Below the pieces are notes generated by a model that worked only from the letters and a program-made list of their open reading frames with translations, had not been told where the DNA came from and searched no databases. This document shows positions 25,593 to 34,139 of a stretch of 46,255 nucleotides of DNA, in pieces. A program made the translations under genes and the position numbers. Location: contig WGER01000023.1 of the NCBI GenBank assembly GCA_015492645.1, positions 1 to 46,255 on the forward strand, given 5' to 3'. Source of the DNA: Nitrospirota bacterium. GTDB taxonomy: Bacteria; Nitrospirota; Thermodesulfovibrionia; Thermodesulfovibrionales; JdFR-85. How positions within the stretch are numbered: position 1 is the stretch's first letter; every line of letters starts with the position of its first letter.

Positions 25593-26390
25593 ATGAAGAG
25601 GTTGATTTTCGCGACATTGATTCTCTGTCTGCTCTGGCCCATCGGTTCAGAGGCGAAGAGAGTGAGGTATAAGGTGGTGGAGGTGAAGAACGGTGGCACG
25701 ATTAAGGGAGTGGTGAAGGCATCCAAGAAGGTTCCTGATCCTGTGTTGCCAATAAAGGTAAAACCAAAACCTGACCCGAAGGAGACGGAACTGGAGAAAA
25801 AGACCTGTGGTTCCAGTCAACCTGCCAAGATGTATGTCTTTTCTCCTGACCTCGGGGTAAAAAATGTCCTTGTGATTGTAGAGGATGTGAAGGAGGGTAA
25901 GGCCCCTCCCAAGAAGGACCTGGAGATTGACAATATAAAGTGCCGCTTTGACCCACTCGTGGGAATCGCCTATAAGGGATCAAAGTTCATCATCAAGAAC
26001 AGTGACCCTATATTCCACAACACATCCCTCGGGAAACTCCTCACAAGAGGCAGGAGGAGGACTGTTTATAACCTTGCCCTCCCGAAGAAGGACCAGGTAA
26101 TCAGAAAACCTGTGAGAGTGACAGGACTGGTTGATGTGAAGTGTGACGCCCATCCCTGGATGAGGGCCTATGTGTATGCCTCCAGACACCCCTATGTGGC
26201 TATTACTGATGATGGGGGGAGTTTTGAAATAAGGGATCTCCCCCCTGGCAGATACAGGGTGAGGTTCTGGCACGAGGGGTTTGAGGAGGTGGTGAAGAAT
26301 GTAGAGGTGAAGGCAGGTGGAGTGACAGAGGTGAAGGTGACTTTCACAAAGACGAGAAAACCTGCCTTTTTGGCCGGGCTTGGTCTATAA
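25593..26390 (+). CDS. Exported cupredoxin-like / carboxypeptidase-regulatory-like protein
   Basis: A 265-residue secreted protein with a signal peptide (about residues 1-21). It is a clear paralogue of the N-terminal domain of the 22618 protein, sharing TCGSSQ, NLALPKK, HPWMRAYVY, LPPGRYRVRFWHEGF and the same layout. Here the potential metal site is intact, with Cys in VKCDAHPWM plus an upstream His (DPIFHN). The copy at 22618 has VTSNTHPWM and so lacks this Cys. Copper binding is a reasonable inference. AAGGAGG precedes the ATG. Confidence 0.8.
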   Translation: MKRLIFATLILCLLWPIGSEAKRVRYKVVEVKNGGTIKGVVKASKKVPDPVLPIKVKPKPDPKETELEKKTCGSSQPAKMYVFSPDLGVKNVLVIVEDVKEGKAPPKKDLEIDNIKCRFDPLVGIAYKGSKFIIKNSDPIFHNTSLGKLLTRGRRRTVYNLALPKKDQVIRKPVRVTGLVDVKCDAHPWMRAYVYASRHPYVAITDDGGSFEIRDLPPGRYRVRFWHEGFEEVVKNVEVKAGGVTEVKVTFTKTRKPAFLAGLGL

Positions 26391-26435
26391 ACTGAGGGAG
26401 GGGATACCCCTCCCTGTAGAAAGGAGGTAGGTGGG

Positions 26436-28181
26436 TTGGCTGAAAAGGATATAAAGAAGGGAGTGCTGAAGGGACTCTTAAAGTTGACCCTGATTCTGGG
26501 TGCAGGTTTTCTCCTCTTAGGGATACTGGGCAGGATACTGCCCTCTCCAACAGAGGATGGATACAGGTTCTTTCCGGTGATAGGTAGCAGGGTATGGGTC
26601 TGGATAGTTGCCCAGTTACACCTGAACTTTGCAGCCTTTGTCCTCGGTGTTCCCATATTTGCAGTGACCATGGAGTTCCTTGGCTGGAGAAGAAAAGATG
26701 AAAGGCTCGACAGGATAGCCTATGACTTCACCAAACTCTTCACCCTTGCCTACACACTTACTGCTGTTATGGGAGCGGTATTGATGGTGAGTCTGCCCAT
26801 ACTCTACCCGAAGTTCATTCAACATCTGATGAAGGTCCTCGGACCTACATGGTGGGCCTATATACTCTTTATGTACGGTGAGGTGTTTGTCTGTTATTAC
26901 TACTTCTACTCATGGCACAGGATGAAGGACAGGAAGGGATTGCATGTGCTTCTTGGTGTACTCCTCAATGTGATGGGGACGATACTGTTGCTCATAACCA
27001 GTTCCTGGGTTGGTTACATGACCACACCAGCAGGGGTGACAGAAACAGGTGAACTGGTGAACCGTTGGCAGGCGATAAAGACCTACATGTGGATCCCCCT
27101 GTCACTGCACAGACTTGTTGCCAATGTGGTTTTTGGTGCAGGTATTGCCGCAGCCTATGCCGCCTTCAGGTTCATCACAGCAACAACCCCGGAAGAGAAG
27201 GCCTATTATGACTGGATGGGCTACACCTCGGCCATGATAGCCATCGGGTTCTCCCTGATACTGCCAGGGATTGGTTACCTCCTTGGGGTCGAGATATACG
27301 CCTTTAATGAGCAGATGGGGATTCAGTTGATGGGAGGCTTCTATGCATGGCTCTGGGTGATGCAGGCGATTCTCATAGGAGCGATACTGTTCTTTATAAA
27401 CTACTACCTCTGGATCTCACTTAACAAGATGCCGGGTGGGGAGAGGTATTTCAGGTATGTGAAGTTCCTGTTTATCGTTGTCCTGCTCGGATATGCCATA
27501 TGGTTGACACCCCACAGTGTTGCATTGAGTCTTGAGGAGGCGAGACGTATAGGCTCCTATCATCCTGTGTTGGGGAAACTGGGTGTTATGGCCTCGAAGA
27601 ACACCGCCGTAATAATCTCCTACATGGCGACCTTCATCAGTTTTGCCATCTTCAGGATGAGCAACAAGGAGCCCACCGTCTCATGGGCCTCAATGGGTAA
27701 GTGGTTGAGGGTATTGATAATAGTGGCATCCACAGGGGTTGTCCTCTTTCTGGGTGTATACAGTTACATGGTCCCTTCAGTTACAAGGGTGAAGGTGCTG
27801 TCACCCATTCAGTTCGGTGTCTTCCTGCTGTCCATTCTTGCCCTTTATATACTGGACAGCAGGATGTTCAAAGGGGCAAGGGTGATAGGAGAGCCGAGGT
27901 GGGGACAGATGCCAGAAAGGTCCCAGTATGCCCTTATAGGGATCACTGTCACCTTCACCTGGTTGATGGGAATGATGGGTTATATGCGTTCAGGTGGCAG
28001 ACAGTACTGGCATGTCTACGGGATACTGAAGGACACCAGTCCAGATGCCTACCTGCCTGCCCATGGTGTCGCCTCAGTAATAGTAACACTCGTAACCCTT
28101 CTGTTCTTCCTGATGGTCGCCTTCGTCTTCTGGAGTGTGATGAAACTTGAGATGATCGCAGAACAGAGGAGGGCAAAATGA
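26436..28181 (+). CDS. Cytochrome bd-like oxidase subunit I homologue
   Basis: A 581-residue polytopic membrane protein with about 14 hydrophobic segments. It resembles the divergent bd-like quinol oxidases known from Nitrospira, with conserved His in QLHLNFAAFVLGVP, SLHRLVANVVFG and LTPHSVALS. No subunit II gene is adjacent; three cytochrome c genes follow instead. This suggests quinol oxidation coupled to c-type cytochromes, or reduction of O2 or NO. The sequence alone does not decide. The start is TTG at 26436 after AAGGAGGT. The stop overlaps the next ATG (ATGA). Confidence 0.8.
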   Translation: MAEKDIKKGVLKGLLKLTLILGAGFLLLGILGRILPSPTEDGYRFFPVIGSRVWVWIVAQLHLNFAAFVLGVPIFAVTMEFLGWRRKDERLDRIAYDFTKLFTLAYTLTAVMGAVLMVSLPILYPKFIQHLMKVLGPTWWAYILFMYGEVFVCYYYFYSWHRMKDRKGLHVLLGVLLNVMGTILLLITSSWVGYMTTPAGVTETGELVNRWQAIKTYMWIPLSLHRLVANVVFGAGIAAAYAAFRFITATTPEEKAYYDWMGYTSAMIAIGFSLILPGIGYLLGVEIYAFNEQMGIQLMGGFYAWLWVMQAILIGAILFFINYYLWISLNKMPGGERYFRYVKFLFIVVLLGYAIWLTPHSVALSLEEARRIGSYHPVLGKLGVMASKNTAVIISYMATFISFAIFRMSNKEPTVSWASMGKWLRVLIIVASTGVVLFLGVYSYMVPSVTRVKVLSPIQFGVFLLSILALYILDSRMFKGARVIGEPRWGQMPERSQYALIGITVTFTWLMGMMGYMRSGGRQYWHVYGILKDTSPDAYLPAHGVASVIVTLVTLLFFLMVAFVFWSVMKLEMIAEQRRAK

Positions 28182-28693
28182 AGACTGGTGTGATCAAACT
28201 GCTTATAGTTGTACTTGGGATAAACATCTTCTTTGCATATATAGGGCTGTATTTTCTCCCTCAATCTGAGTCAAGGCCTCCAAAGGAATTAAAACTGGCC
28301 CCCGGTGTTTCACAGGATGATCTGGTCTTACTCGGTGAGGAGATTGTATTCGGTAAGGGGCAGTGCATGGTATGTCACCCTATGAAGCCAGAGACAGGCA
28401 TGAGGGCACCTGCCATAGCAACCATTGGGGCGGATATGAAGAAGGAGGCAGAGAAGAGAGGGATCCCCTACGAGGAGTATCTCTTTATAGCACTTGTGGC
28501 ACCTTCAAAATACGTGGCTGAGGGCTATGACGATATCATGCCACCGGTGCATAAACCTCCTACTTCGCTGAATGAGGGCGAGTTGATAGCAGTAGCAGCC
28601 TACCTGCAGAGCAGGGGTGGCACAGTGACAGTGAAGTATCCTGATTCTCTGGAACAACTCAGGGAAATCATCCGTAGAGAAGGAGGTTCATAA
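28178..28693 (+). CDS. Membrane-anchored monoheme cytochrome c
   Basis: A 171-residue protein with an N-terminal anchor helix (IKLLIVVLGINIFFAYIGLYFL) and one heme site, CMVCHPM. A Met-Pro (DIMPP) near residue 128 is a plausible sixth-ligand region. It is translationally coupled to the bd-like gene, so it is probably a fixed subunit or direct redox partner of that protein. Confidence 0.88.
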   Translation: MKTGVIKLLIVVLGINIFFAYIGLYFLPQSESRPPKELKLAPGVSQDDLVLLGEEIVFGKGQCMVCHPMKPETGMRAPAIATIGADMKKEAEKRGIPYEEYLFIALVAPSKYVAEGYDDIMPPVHKPPTSLNEGELIAVAAYLQSRGGTVTVKYPDSLEQLREIIRREGGS

Positions 28694-29499
28694 TGACAGA
28701 GATCTACATAGGGGTATTTCTGCTCGGCATCCTGATATCCCTTCTCGCATGGTATAAGAGGTCTCCCTTTTTCAACTTCATAGGGATCCAGATCGCAGTT
28801 TACGGCTTTCTGAAGGGATTGGCCCTGTTTATACCACCCCTGCCATCGCAGGTGGTGGTGATGTATATGGCCATGTCTGTATTCGCCTTCTTCATATACT
28901 TCTCCATAAGAGAGGAGACCTTCAGGGCATTTCTTGCTCCGATAAAGTCTGTGCTGGCCGACAGGGACAAGGTGCTGTACAGGGTGGTGATCGTATTTAT
29001 TGGTCTCCCCCTCCTTGCTGCCTATATCACATATGCGAAGGTGAGGCCCTCCTTTGAGCCACCGGTGTCTGCAAGGATAGTGCATCCTGAGCCGCCTACA
29101 GAGATAGACTTCAGGGGAAAGAAGATCCAGATACTCGGACTTGAGAACCCCCTCAGGAAGGATACTGACAGAATGAAGGACTATCTTGAGGAGGGGAAAA
29201 AGATATACTATCAGAACTGCTTCTTCTGCCACGGGGACGACCTTGATGGGAAGGGCCACTTTGCAGAGGCCTTCAACCCTCCACCGCTGCCATTCAGGGG
29301 TACAGATACGATAGCGCAACTGCCAGAGTCCTTTGTCTTCTGGAGGATAGCCAAGGGATGGACGGGACTACCACCTGGCTCAAGGCCATGGGATTCTGCT
29401 ATGCCTGCCTTCGAGGATATACTCACAGAGGATGAGATCTGGAAGGTGATTCTCTTTATTTATGAAGCATCTGGTAATAAACCGAGGACTTGGGAATAG
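28693..29499 (+). CDS. Membrane protein with C-terminal cytochrome c domain
   Basis: A 268-residue protein with three or four N-terminal helices (IYIGVFLLGILISLLAW, VVMYMAMSVFAFFIYF, VVIVFIGLPLLAAYI) and a periplasmic cytochrome c domain with CFFCHGDDLDGKG and a likely Met ligand in AMPAFEDIL. It overlaps the previous gene by one base and continues the bd-like/cytochrome module. Confidence 0.87.
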   Translation: MTEIYIGVFLLGILISLLAWYKRSPFFNFIGIQIAVYGFLKGLALFIPPLPSQVVVMYMAMSVFAFFIYFSIREETFRAFLAPIKSVLADRDKVLYRVVIVFIGLPLLAAYITYAKVRPSFEPPVSARIVHPEPPTEIDFRGKKIQILGLENPLRKDTDRMKDYLEEGKKIYYQNCFFCHGDDLDGKGHFAEAFNPPPLPFRGTDTIAQLPESFVFWRIAKGWTGLPPGSRPWDSAMPAFEDILTEDEIWKVILFIYEASGNKPRTWE

Positions 29500-29508
29500 G
29501 AGGTCAGA

Positions 29509-30927
29509 ATGTGGATGTTAATAGTGATTCTGTTCATCTGTATCATACCACATCACCTGTATGCCCAGGAAGAGATGGGCAAAAAGATATATGAGCAGTG
29601 GTGTGCGCAGTGCCATGGGTACGAGGGTGATGGTGAGGGATATGCGAAGGACTACACGTTTCCAAAACCGAGAGACTTCACACTCGGGGCCTACAAATTC
29701 AGGAGCACACCCACAGGGGAGCCACCCACCACTGACGACCTTGTGAGGGTTATAAAGAACGGCAATCCAGGTACGTCCATGCCTGCGTGGAAGAGGTTAA
29801 CTGATGAGGAGGCGAGGGCAGTGGCAGAGTATCTGAAGGAGTTTGCACCCGATGTATTTGAATATGAACCTGAGCCCATAGAGATAACACCACCACCCTA
29901 TTCCGAGGAACTGGTAAAGAAGGGCAAGGAACTCTTCAGGGTTGCGAAGTGTGTGGAGTGTCACGGTCTTGAAGGCAGGGGTAACGGTAAGAAGGGGTGG
30001 GAGGAGAACTTCCGTGATGACTGGGGTAACAGGATCTACCCTGCGAACTATACCTACCCATGGGAACTGAGGAATGGCTCTGATGTCAGGGATATCTACA
30101 GGACTATCACCACTGGGCTGAACGGTACACCCATGACCTCCTATCAGGATTCTCTGAGTGATGAAGAGAGATGGGCACTCGCTTACTTTATCAAGTCACT
30201 TCAACTGGACAGACGCCTGGGTATCTCTCTCACCATACGGAAGACAGAGGCGATCCCTCAGTCACTGGAGGACCCCCTCTGGGATACCCTGGAATACCTG
30301 GACCTGCCCATGGGAGGACAGGTGATATTTGAACCGAGAGAGTTTACTCCAGTGATAACAAATGTGAGGGTGAGGGGAGTGTATACCCAGGACGAGGTGG
30401 GTATCCTCCTTGAATGGGTAGACAAGCGGCCGAACAGGGGTGACGATGGGCTCCCACCGGATGGAATAAGAATTCAGTTCCCCCAAAAACTGACCGAGAC
30501 AGGTAATCCCTATTTCTTTATGGGTGACAGGAGACATCCAGTAAATCTCTGGTGGTGGAAGGCATCTACCTCACAGGCAAAGGAATATGTGGCGAAGGGT
30601 CCGGGCAACATCTTTGAGCAAGACAACCAGGATGTAAGGGCCGTGGGTGAATATAAGGAGGGTCTTTACAGGGTCCTCTTTATAAGAAGACTCTCCACAG
30701 AAGACACTGAGGACATCGCCTTCATCCCTGGAAGGTTTATACCCTTTGCTGTACAGGCCTTTGATGGAAGAGAGGAAGAAGAGGGATTGAAGTGTGCACT
30801 GTCGGCATGGTACTATCTCATGCTGGAACCACAGACACCTCTCAAGGTCTACATACTGCCACCGGTAGTAGGGCTACTGGTCTTCGGGATAGGTTATGGA
30901 CTGCACAGGAAGATGAGAGGAGAATAA
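29509..30927 (+). CDS. Diheme cytochrome c with NxrC/ethylbenzene-dehydrogenase-type heme domain
   Basis: A 472-residue exported protein. A signal peptide (ending LYA) is followed by two cytochrome c domains (CAQCHGYEGDGEG and CVECHGLEGRGNG) and then a domain of about 200 residues resembling the heme-b-binding gamma subunits of ethylbenzene dehydrogenase and NxrC (GGQVIFEPREFTPVITNVRVRGVYTQ, LLEWVDKR). A C-terminal helix anchors it. The N-terminal half is a paralogue of the 14890 diheme cytochrome. It probably collects electrons from the bd-like module and passes them to periplasmic reductases. GGAGGT precedes the ATG. Confidence 0.85.
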   Translation: MWMLIVILFICIIPHHLYAQEEMGKKIYEQWCAQCHGYEGDGEGYAKDYTFPKPRDFTLGAYKFRSTPTGEPPTTDDLVRVIKNGNPGTSMPAWKRLTDEEARAVAEYLKEFAPDVFEYEPEPIEITPPPYSEELVKKGKELFRVAKCVECHGLEGRGNGKKGWEENFRDDWGNRIYPANYTYPWELRNGSDVRDIYRTITTGLNGTPMTSYQDSLSDEERWALAYFIKSLQLDRRLGISLTIRKTEAIPQSLEDPLWDTLEYLDLPMGGQVIFEPREFTPVITNVRVRGVYTQDEVGILLEWVDKRPNRGDDGLPPDGIRIQFPQKLTETGNPYFFMGDRRHPVNLWWWKASTSQAKEYVAKGPGNIFEQDNQDVRAVGEYKEGLYRVLFIRRLSTEDTEDIAFIPGRFIPFAVQAFDGREEEEGLKCALSAWYYLMLEPQTPLKVYILPPVVGLLVFGIGYGLHRKMRGE

Positions 30928-31012
30928 ATTCTTGCCATTCAATGATAGAGGACCTGAGCCGAAGATGGCCGGTGTCTATGAAACAGGACAACGCTGTTGT
31001 GGTCTGAACTCA

Positions 31013-31028
31013 GGCATTAAAGAATGCC
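31013..31028 (+). promoter_or_regulatory. Small hairpin upstream of nosL
   Basis: GGCATT-AAAG-AATGCC is a perfect 6-bp stem in the 130-nt gap before nosL. There is no U tract. No other gene is seen in the gap. Confidence 0.3.
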
Positions 31029-31057
31029 AGTGTGAGAGGTCAGTGAGAGGAATTTAA

Positions 31058-31552
31058 ATGTTTGCTCCTGCGGGTAGATACTACAGTCTGATCATTTGTA
31101 TTATGATTCTTTCTCTTCTGGGTTGTGAGAAAGAAACAGAGGTGAAGCCACCACCTGTTGAGTTTACAGATACAGACAGTTGCGCCCTCTGTGGGATGTT
31201 GATAATGGAGTATCCAGGACCGAAGGCCCAGATACACTACAGAAACGGGCGAGTGGACAGATTCTGCAGTGTCCAGGAAATGATGAGTTTTTACTTACAA
31301 CCTGACCGGCCGAAGGATATAGTGGCTATTTATGTAACCGATATGAAGAGGGCTGACTGGAAAAGGCCCAGGAATGCATGGATAGATGCAGAAGGGGCAT
31401 TCTATGTCTATGGTGCGAGTATTTCAGGGGCAATGGGAAACGAACTCGTCCCTTTCTCTGATAGGCCATCTGCAGAGGCATTCATAGCCAGATATGGAGG
31501 CAAGGTTATACGTTTCCACGAGATAAACATGCAGATGCTGGAGCCACGATGA
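31058..31552 (+). CDS. nosL: NosL-family copper lipoprotein 1
   Basis: A 164-residue lipoprotein (lipobox LLGC) of the NosL family, which delivers Cu(I) for NosZ. The metal motif DSCALCGM and the conserved FCSVQEMM region are present, followed by the NosL fold (AWIDAEGAFYVYGASISGAMGNELVPFSD). GAGAGGAA precedes the ATG. The stop overlaps the next start. Confidence 0.92.
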   Translation: MFAPAGRYYSLIICIMILSLLGCEKETEVKPPPVEFTDTDSCALCGMLIMEYPGPKAQIHYRNGRVDRFCSVQEMMSFYLQPDRPKDIVAIYVTDMKRADWKRPRNAWIDAEGAFYVYGASISGAMGNELVPFSDRPSAEAFIARYGGKVIRFHEINMQMLEPR

Positions 31553-31830
31553 GAGTTACAGGAATCCTTATCGTGGTACTTGCATTGACTGCCCTTGTTT
31601 TATGTCTAATAGATCCTCTGATGTCGGATATCCCTGAAGGAGTGAAGGGGTTCCAGAGGCTTACAGCAGGATTTGGTCTCGGTTCTGCAGTCAATGCTCG
31701 CTGGGGATACAATTATTTTGACCCGAGGCTGGAGAGGATTGAGGAGACGAACCTATTTCCCATTCCCGGTGGTTATCCCTATAACCCTGCAAGGGGGTCA
31801 TCTCTTAGTGAATTCACCGAGGTATATTAG
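31549..31830 (+). CDS. Small membrane-anchored protein of unknown function
   Basis: A 93-residue protein with one N-terminal helix (VTGILIVVLALTALVLCLI) and a Pro/Gly-rich periplasmic tail (FDPRLERIEETNLFPIPGGYPYNPARG). I do not recognise a domain. It sits between two NosL genes and overlaps both, so it most likely belongs to the same copper-delivery machinery. Confidence 0.7.
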   Translation: MRVTGILIVVLALTALVLCLIDPLMSDIPEGVKGFQRLTAGFGLGSAVNARWGYNYFDPRLERIEETNLFPIPGGYPYNPARGSSLSEFTEVY

Positions 31831-32299
31831 TATTTTTATACTGTTGCTCTTCTTGGGGTGTCAGGCGGGTGAAGATACATTCCCCATAAAGCATCCTATT
31901 GAAAATCCTCCGAGGTTTACCGAGCATAAGAGGTGTGACAACTGCGGGATGGACCGCAACAGATTTGCCAGGACCAGGTATGTATTTGATACTGATAAGG
32001 GGAGGTTCTACACATGCTCCATAGCCTGTCTGGTGATACTTGTCAAGAAAAAGTCAGTAAAACCGCGGAACATAAAGGTTGCAGTGTATCTTAATCCAAC
32101 AGAGATGATCGATGCAGAGAAGGCCCACTATGTGATAGGCTCAAAGGCAAAGGGTACAATGACAAGGATAAGCAAGATAGCATTTTCAGATAGAGAGAGT
32201 GCCGAGAGGTTTATTCAGAGGTATGGTGGCAGACTGGCCACCTTTCAGGAGGCATATAAGGAGGCAGAAGAAGAGTTGATGAAGGAGTTAAAACAATGA
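31808..32299 (+). CDS. NosL-family lipoprotein 2
   Basis: About 163 residues from a GTG at 31808 after AAGGGGGT. The lipobox is LFLGC, the motif KRCDNCGMDR replaces DSCALCGM, and the C-terminal half aligns with nosL 1 (DAEKAHYVIGSKAKGTM, AFSDRESAERFIQRYGG). It is a diverged second NosL, perhaps handing copper to the adjacent ABC system. It overlaps its neighbours at both ends. Confidence 0.88.
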   Translation: MNSPRYISIFILLLFLGCQAGEDTFPIKHPIENPPRFTEHKRCDNCGMDRNRFARTRYVFDTDKGRFYTCSIACLVILVKKKSVKPRNIKVAVYLNPTEMIDAEKAHYVIGSKAKGTMTRISKIAFSDRESAERFIQRYGGRLATFQEAYKEAEEELMKELKQ

Positions 32300-33465
32300 A
32301 GCACCTTGAAATCCTTCTCATCTCTATGAAGAATCTCCTGAGGCATCCCAGCAGGACAACCATTGTTGTCTTCTGTCTGGTTGTTATACTCACCCCTTTT
32401 ATCACTGCCCTGGCAATGCTGGAAGGGGTACGGGGAGATGCCCTGGTCTCTGTAGAGGAGGGTGCAGACCTTTATGTCACAATGGATATGTACGGAAGAA
32501 ATGGAATTATCCCTCAGGAGGTAGCAGATGAGATTGAATCTATTGATGGTGTGAGAAAGGCGGTACCAAGGGTGATAAGCAGGATATATGTGGAGGGTAA
32601 ACTGGCAGTCCTCCTCGGACTGCCCCGGGAGGAGATACAGACAGCAGGAAAGATAATGGAGGGGGCTTTACCGTCAGAGGGCGAGGTCGTGGTCGGAAGG
32701 GGCCTTGCTCAGGCACTTCAACTCAAGGTGGGTAGCAACCTCAGCCTTGGGGTAAGAGTTATCGCAATTGTACAGCACAGCCCTCAGATAATGAAGAGGG
32801 TCTTCAGGGTATCTGGCATCTTTCACCCAGATACATCCATATGGAGTTCGGACCTGATACTCATCAGTCTTCAGGATGCGATAGATATATACGAGATGGA
32901 GGGTTTTGTCTCTGACATAGCAGTATTTGTAGAGCCAGGGAGGGTTACAGAGGTGGCAGAGAAGATACAGCAGATGAATGCCTATTTCAGGATCCAGTCT
33001 AAATCCCTAACAAGGCAGTATGTGAAGAGGGCCTACAGCAGAAAGGGTGGGGTGTTTACCCTCCTGTACATCTTCGCTCTTGTACTCGCAATACCAGTCA
33101 TGGCCCTCGTATCCGGGGTTGGACTCAGAGAGAGGAAGAGGGAGGTAGGTATACTGAAGGCAACTGGATGGTCTACAGAAGAGGTCCTCCAGATGGTCCT
33201 CTACGAGAATTGTATAATTGCCCTGCTGGCCTCTTCTATCTCTGTACTTACATCTTACATCTGGCTAAAGGTGCTCAATGGTGCCTTCCTTATTCAGGTC
33301 TTTATAGCAGAGATTACACATATAGCACCCTTCAGGATCCCTTCCAGATTTGGATTTGACACGATGTTCCTGGCCCTTACTGTATGTCTGGGTGTTACCC
33401 TTGTGGGAAGCCTCTATACCACCTGGAGGACCGCTGTTACCCCACCTCAAGAGGTGCTCCGTTGA
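32296..33465 (+). CDS. FtsX/MacB-type ABC permease
   Basis: A 389-residue permease. It has one N-terminal helix (TTIVVFCLVVILTPFITALAML), a periplasmic domain of about 210 residues and three C-terminal helices with LRERKREVGILKATGWSTEEV, the standard FtsX/LolE/MacB layout. It is coupled by overlaps to NosL 2 and to its own ATPase. In this position it probably moves copper-carrying lipoproteins or other cluster substrates. Confidence 0.9.
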   Translation: MKHLEILLISMKNLLRHPSRTTIVVFCLVVILTPFITALAMLEGVRGDALVSVEEGADLYVTMDMYGRNGIIPQEVADEIESIDGVRKAVPRVISRIYVEGKLAVLLGLPREEIQTAGKIMEGALPSEGEVVVGRGLAQALQLKVGSNLSLGVRVIAIVQHSPQIMKRVFRVSGIFHPDTSIWSSDLILISLQDAIDIYEMEGFVSDIAVFVEPGRVTEVAEKIQQMNAYFRIQSKSLTRQYVKRAYSRKGGVFTLLYIFALVLAIPVMALVSGVGLRERKREVGILKATGWSTEEVLQMVLYENCIIALLASSISVLTSYIWLKVLNGAFLIQVFIAEITHIAPFRIPSRFGFDTMFLALTVCLGVTLVGSLYTTWRTAVTPPQEVLR

Positions 33466-34139
33466 GTTACATAAGATGTGAGAAGATCTGTAAATCCTTC
33501 AGACTGAGCAGACATGAGGTGATAGAGGCCCTCAGAGATGTTAGTCTGGGTATTGAGAGGGGGAGTATGGTCCTGATTACAGGGCCTTCAGGTTCTGGTA
33601 AGACCACCCTCCTCAGTATACTCGGCACCATAGAGAGACCGAGTAAGGGCCGCCTGTTTATAGGAGACAGAGAGGTGAACAGACTTTCAGATAGTGCCAT
33701 CACACGTCTCAGGAGATCAACCATAGGTATTGTCTTTCAGGAGTTTAACCTTATTCCAAGACTCTCTGCCTGGGAGAATGTCTCCTATCCCTTAGTGCCC
33801 TTAGGAGTGGGGCATAGAGAGAGGAGAAGAAGGGCCTTAGAGGTACTCGAACTCGTAGGTCTGAGCAATCGGTGCCACCATACGCCAGAACAGTTAAGTG
33901 GAGGAGAGAAACAGAGGGTGGCTATAGCAAGGGCGATCATTCATGAACCTGAGATACTGCTCCTGGACGAACCCACCTCGAATATAGACAGAGAGACGGC
34001 CCTTTTAGTGTTGAAACTCCTGACAGAGATGAAGACCTCTGGGAGGACAATAATCCTGTCATCCCATGATGGTGACCTCATAACAGAGGTGGACAGGACC
34101 TTCAGACTCGAGGAGGGGAAACTGGTGGATGGTTCTTAA
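33462..34139 (+). CDS. LolD/MacB-type ABC ATPase
   Basis: A 225-residue ATPase with Walker A GPSGSGKTT, signature LSGGEKQRVAIARA, Walker B ILLLDEPTSNID and a switch His in LSSHDGDL. I chose a TTG at 33462 that overlaps the permease stop, because the ATPase fold begins directly after it (SYIRCEKICKSF); the longer frame to 33384 lies inside the permease. It forms one transporter with the gene upstream. Confidence 0.9.
   Translation: MSYIRCEKICKSFRLSRHEVIEALRDVSLGIERGSMVLITGPSGSGKTTLLSILGTIERPSKGRLFIGDREVNRLSDSAITRLRRSTIGIVFQEFNLIPRLSAWENVSYPLVPLGVGHRERRRRALEVLELVGLSNRCHHTPEQLSGGEKQRVAIARAIIHEPEILLLDEPTSNIDRETALLVLKLLTEMKTSGRTIILSSHDGDLITEVDRTFRLEEGKLVDGS

Noticed and set aside
30941-31007. Possible 21-codon ORF between the NxrC-like gene and nosL
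   Set aside because: No ribosome binding site and no recognisable composition. Treated as leader DNA.
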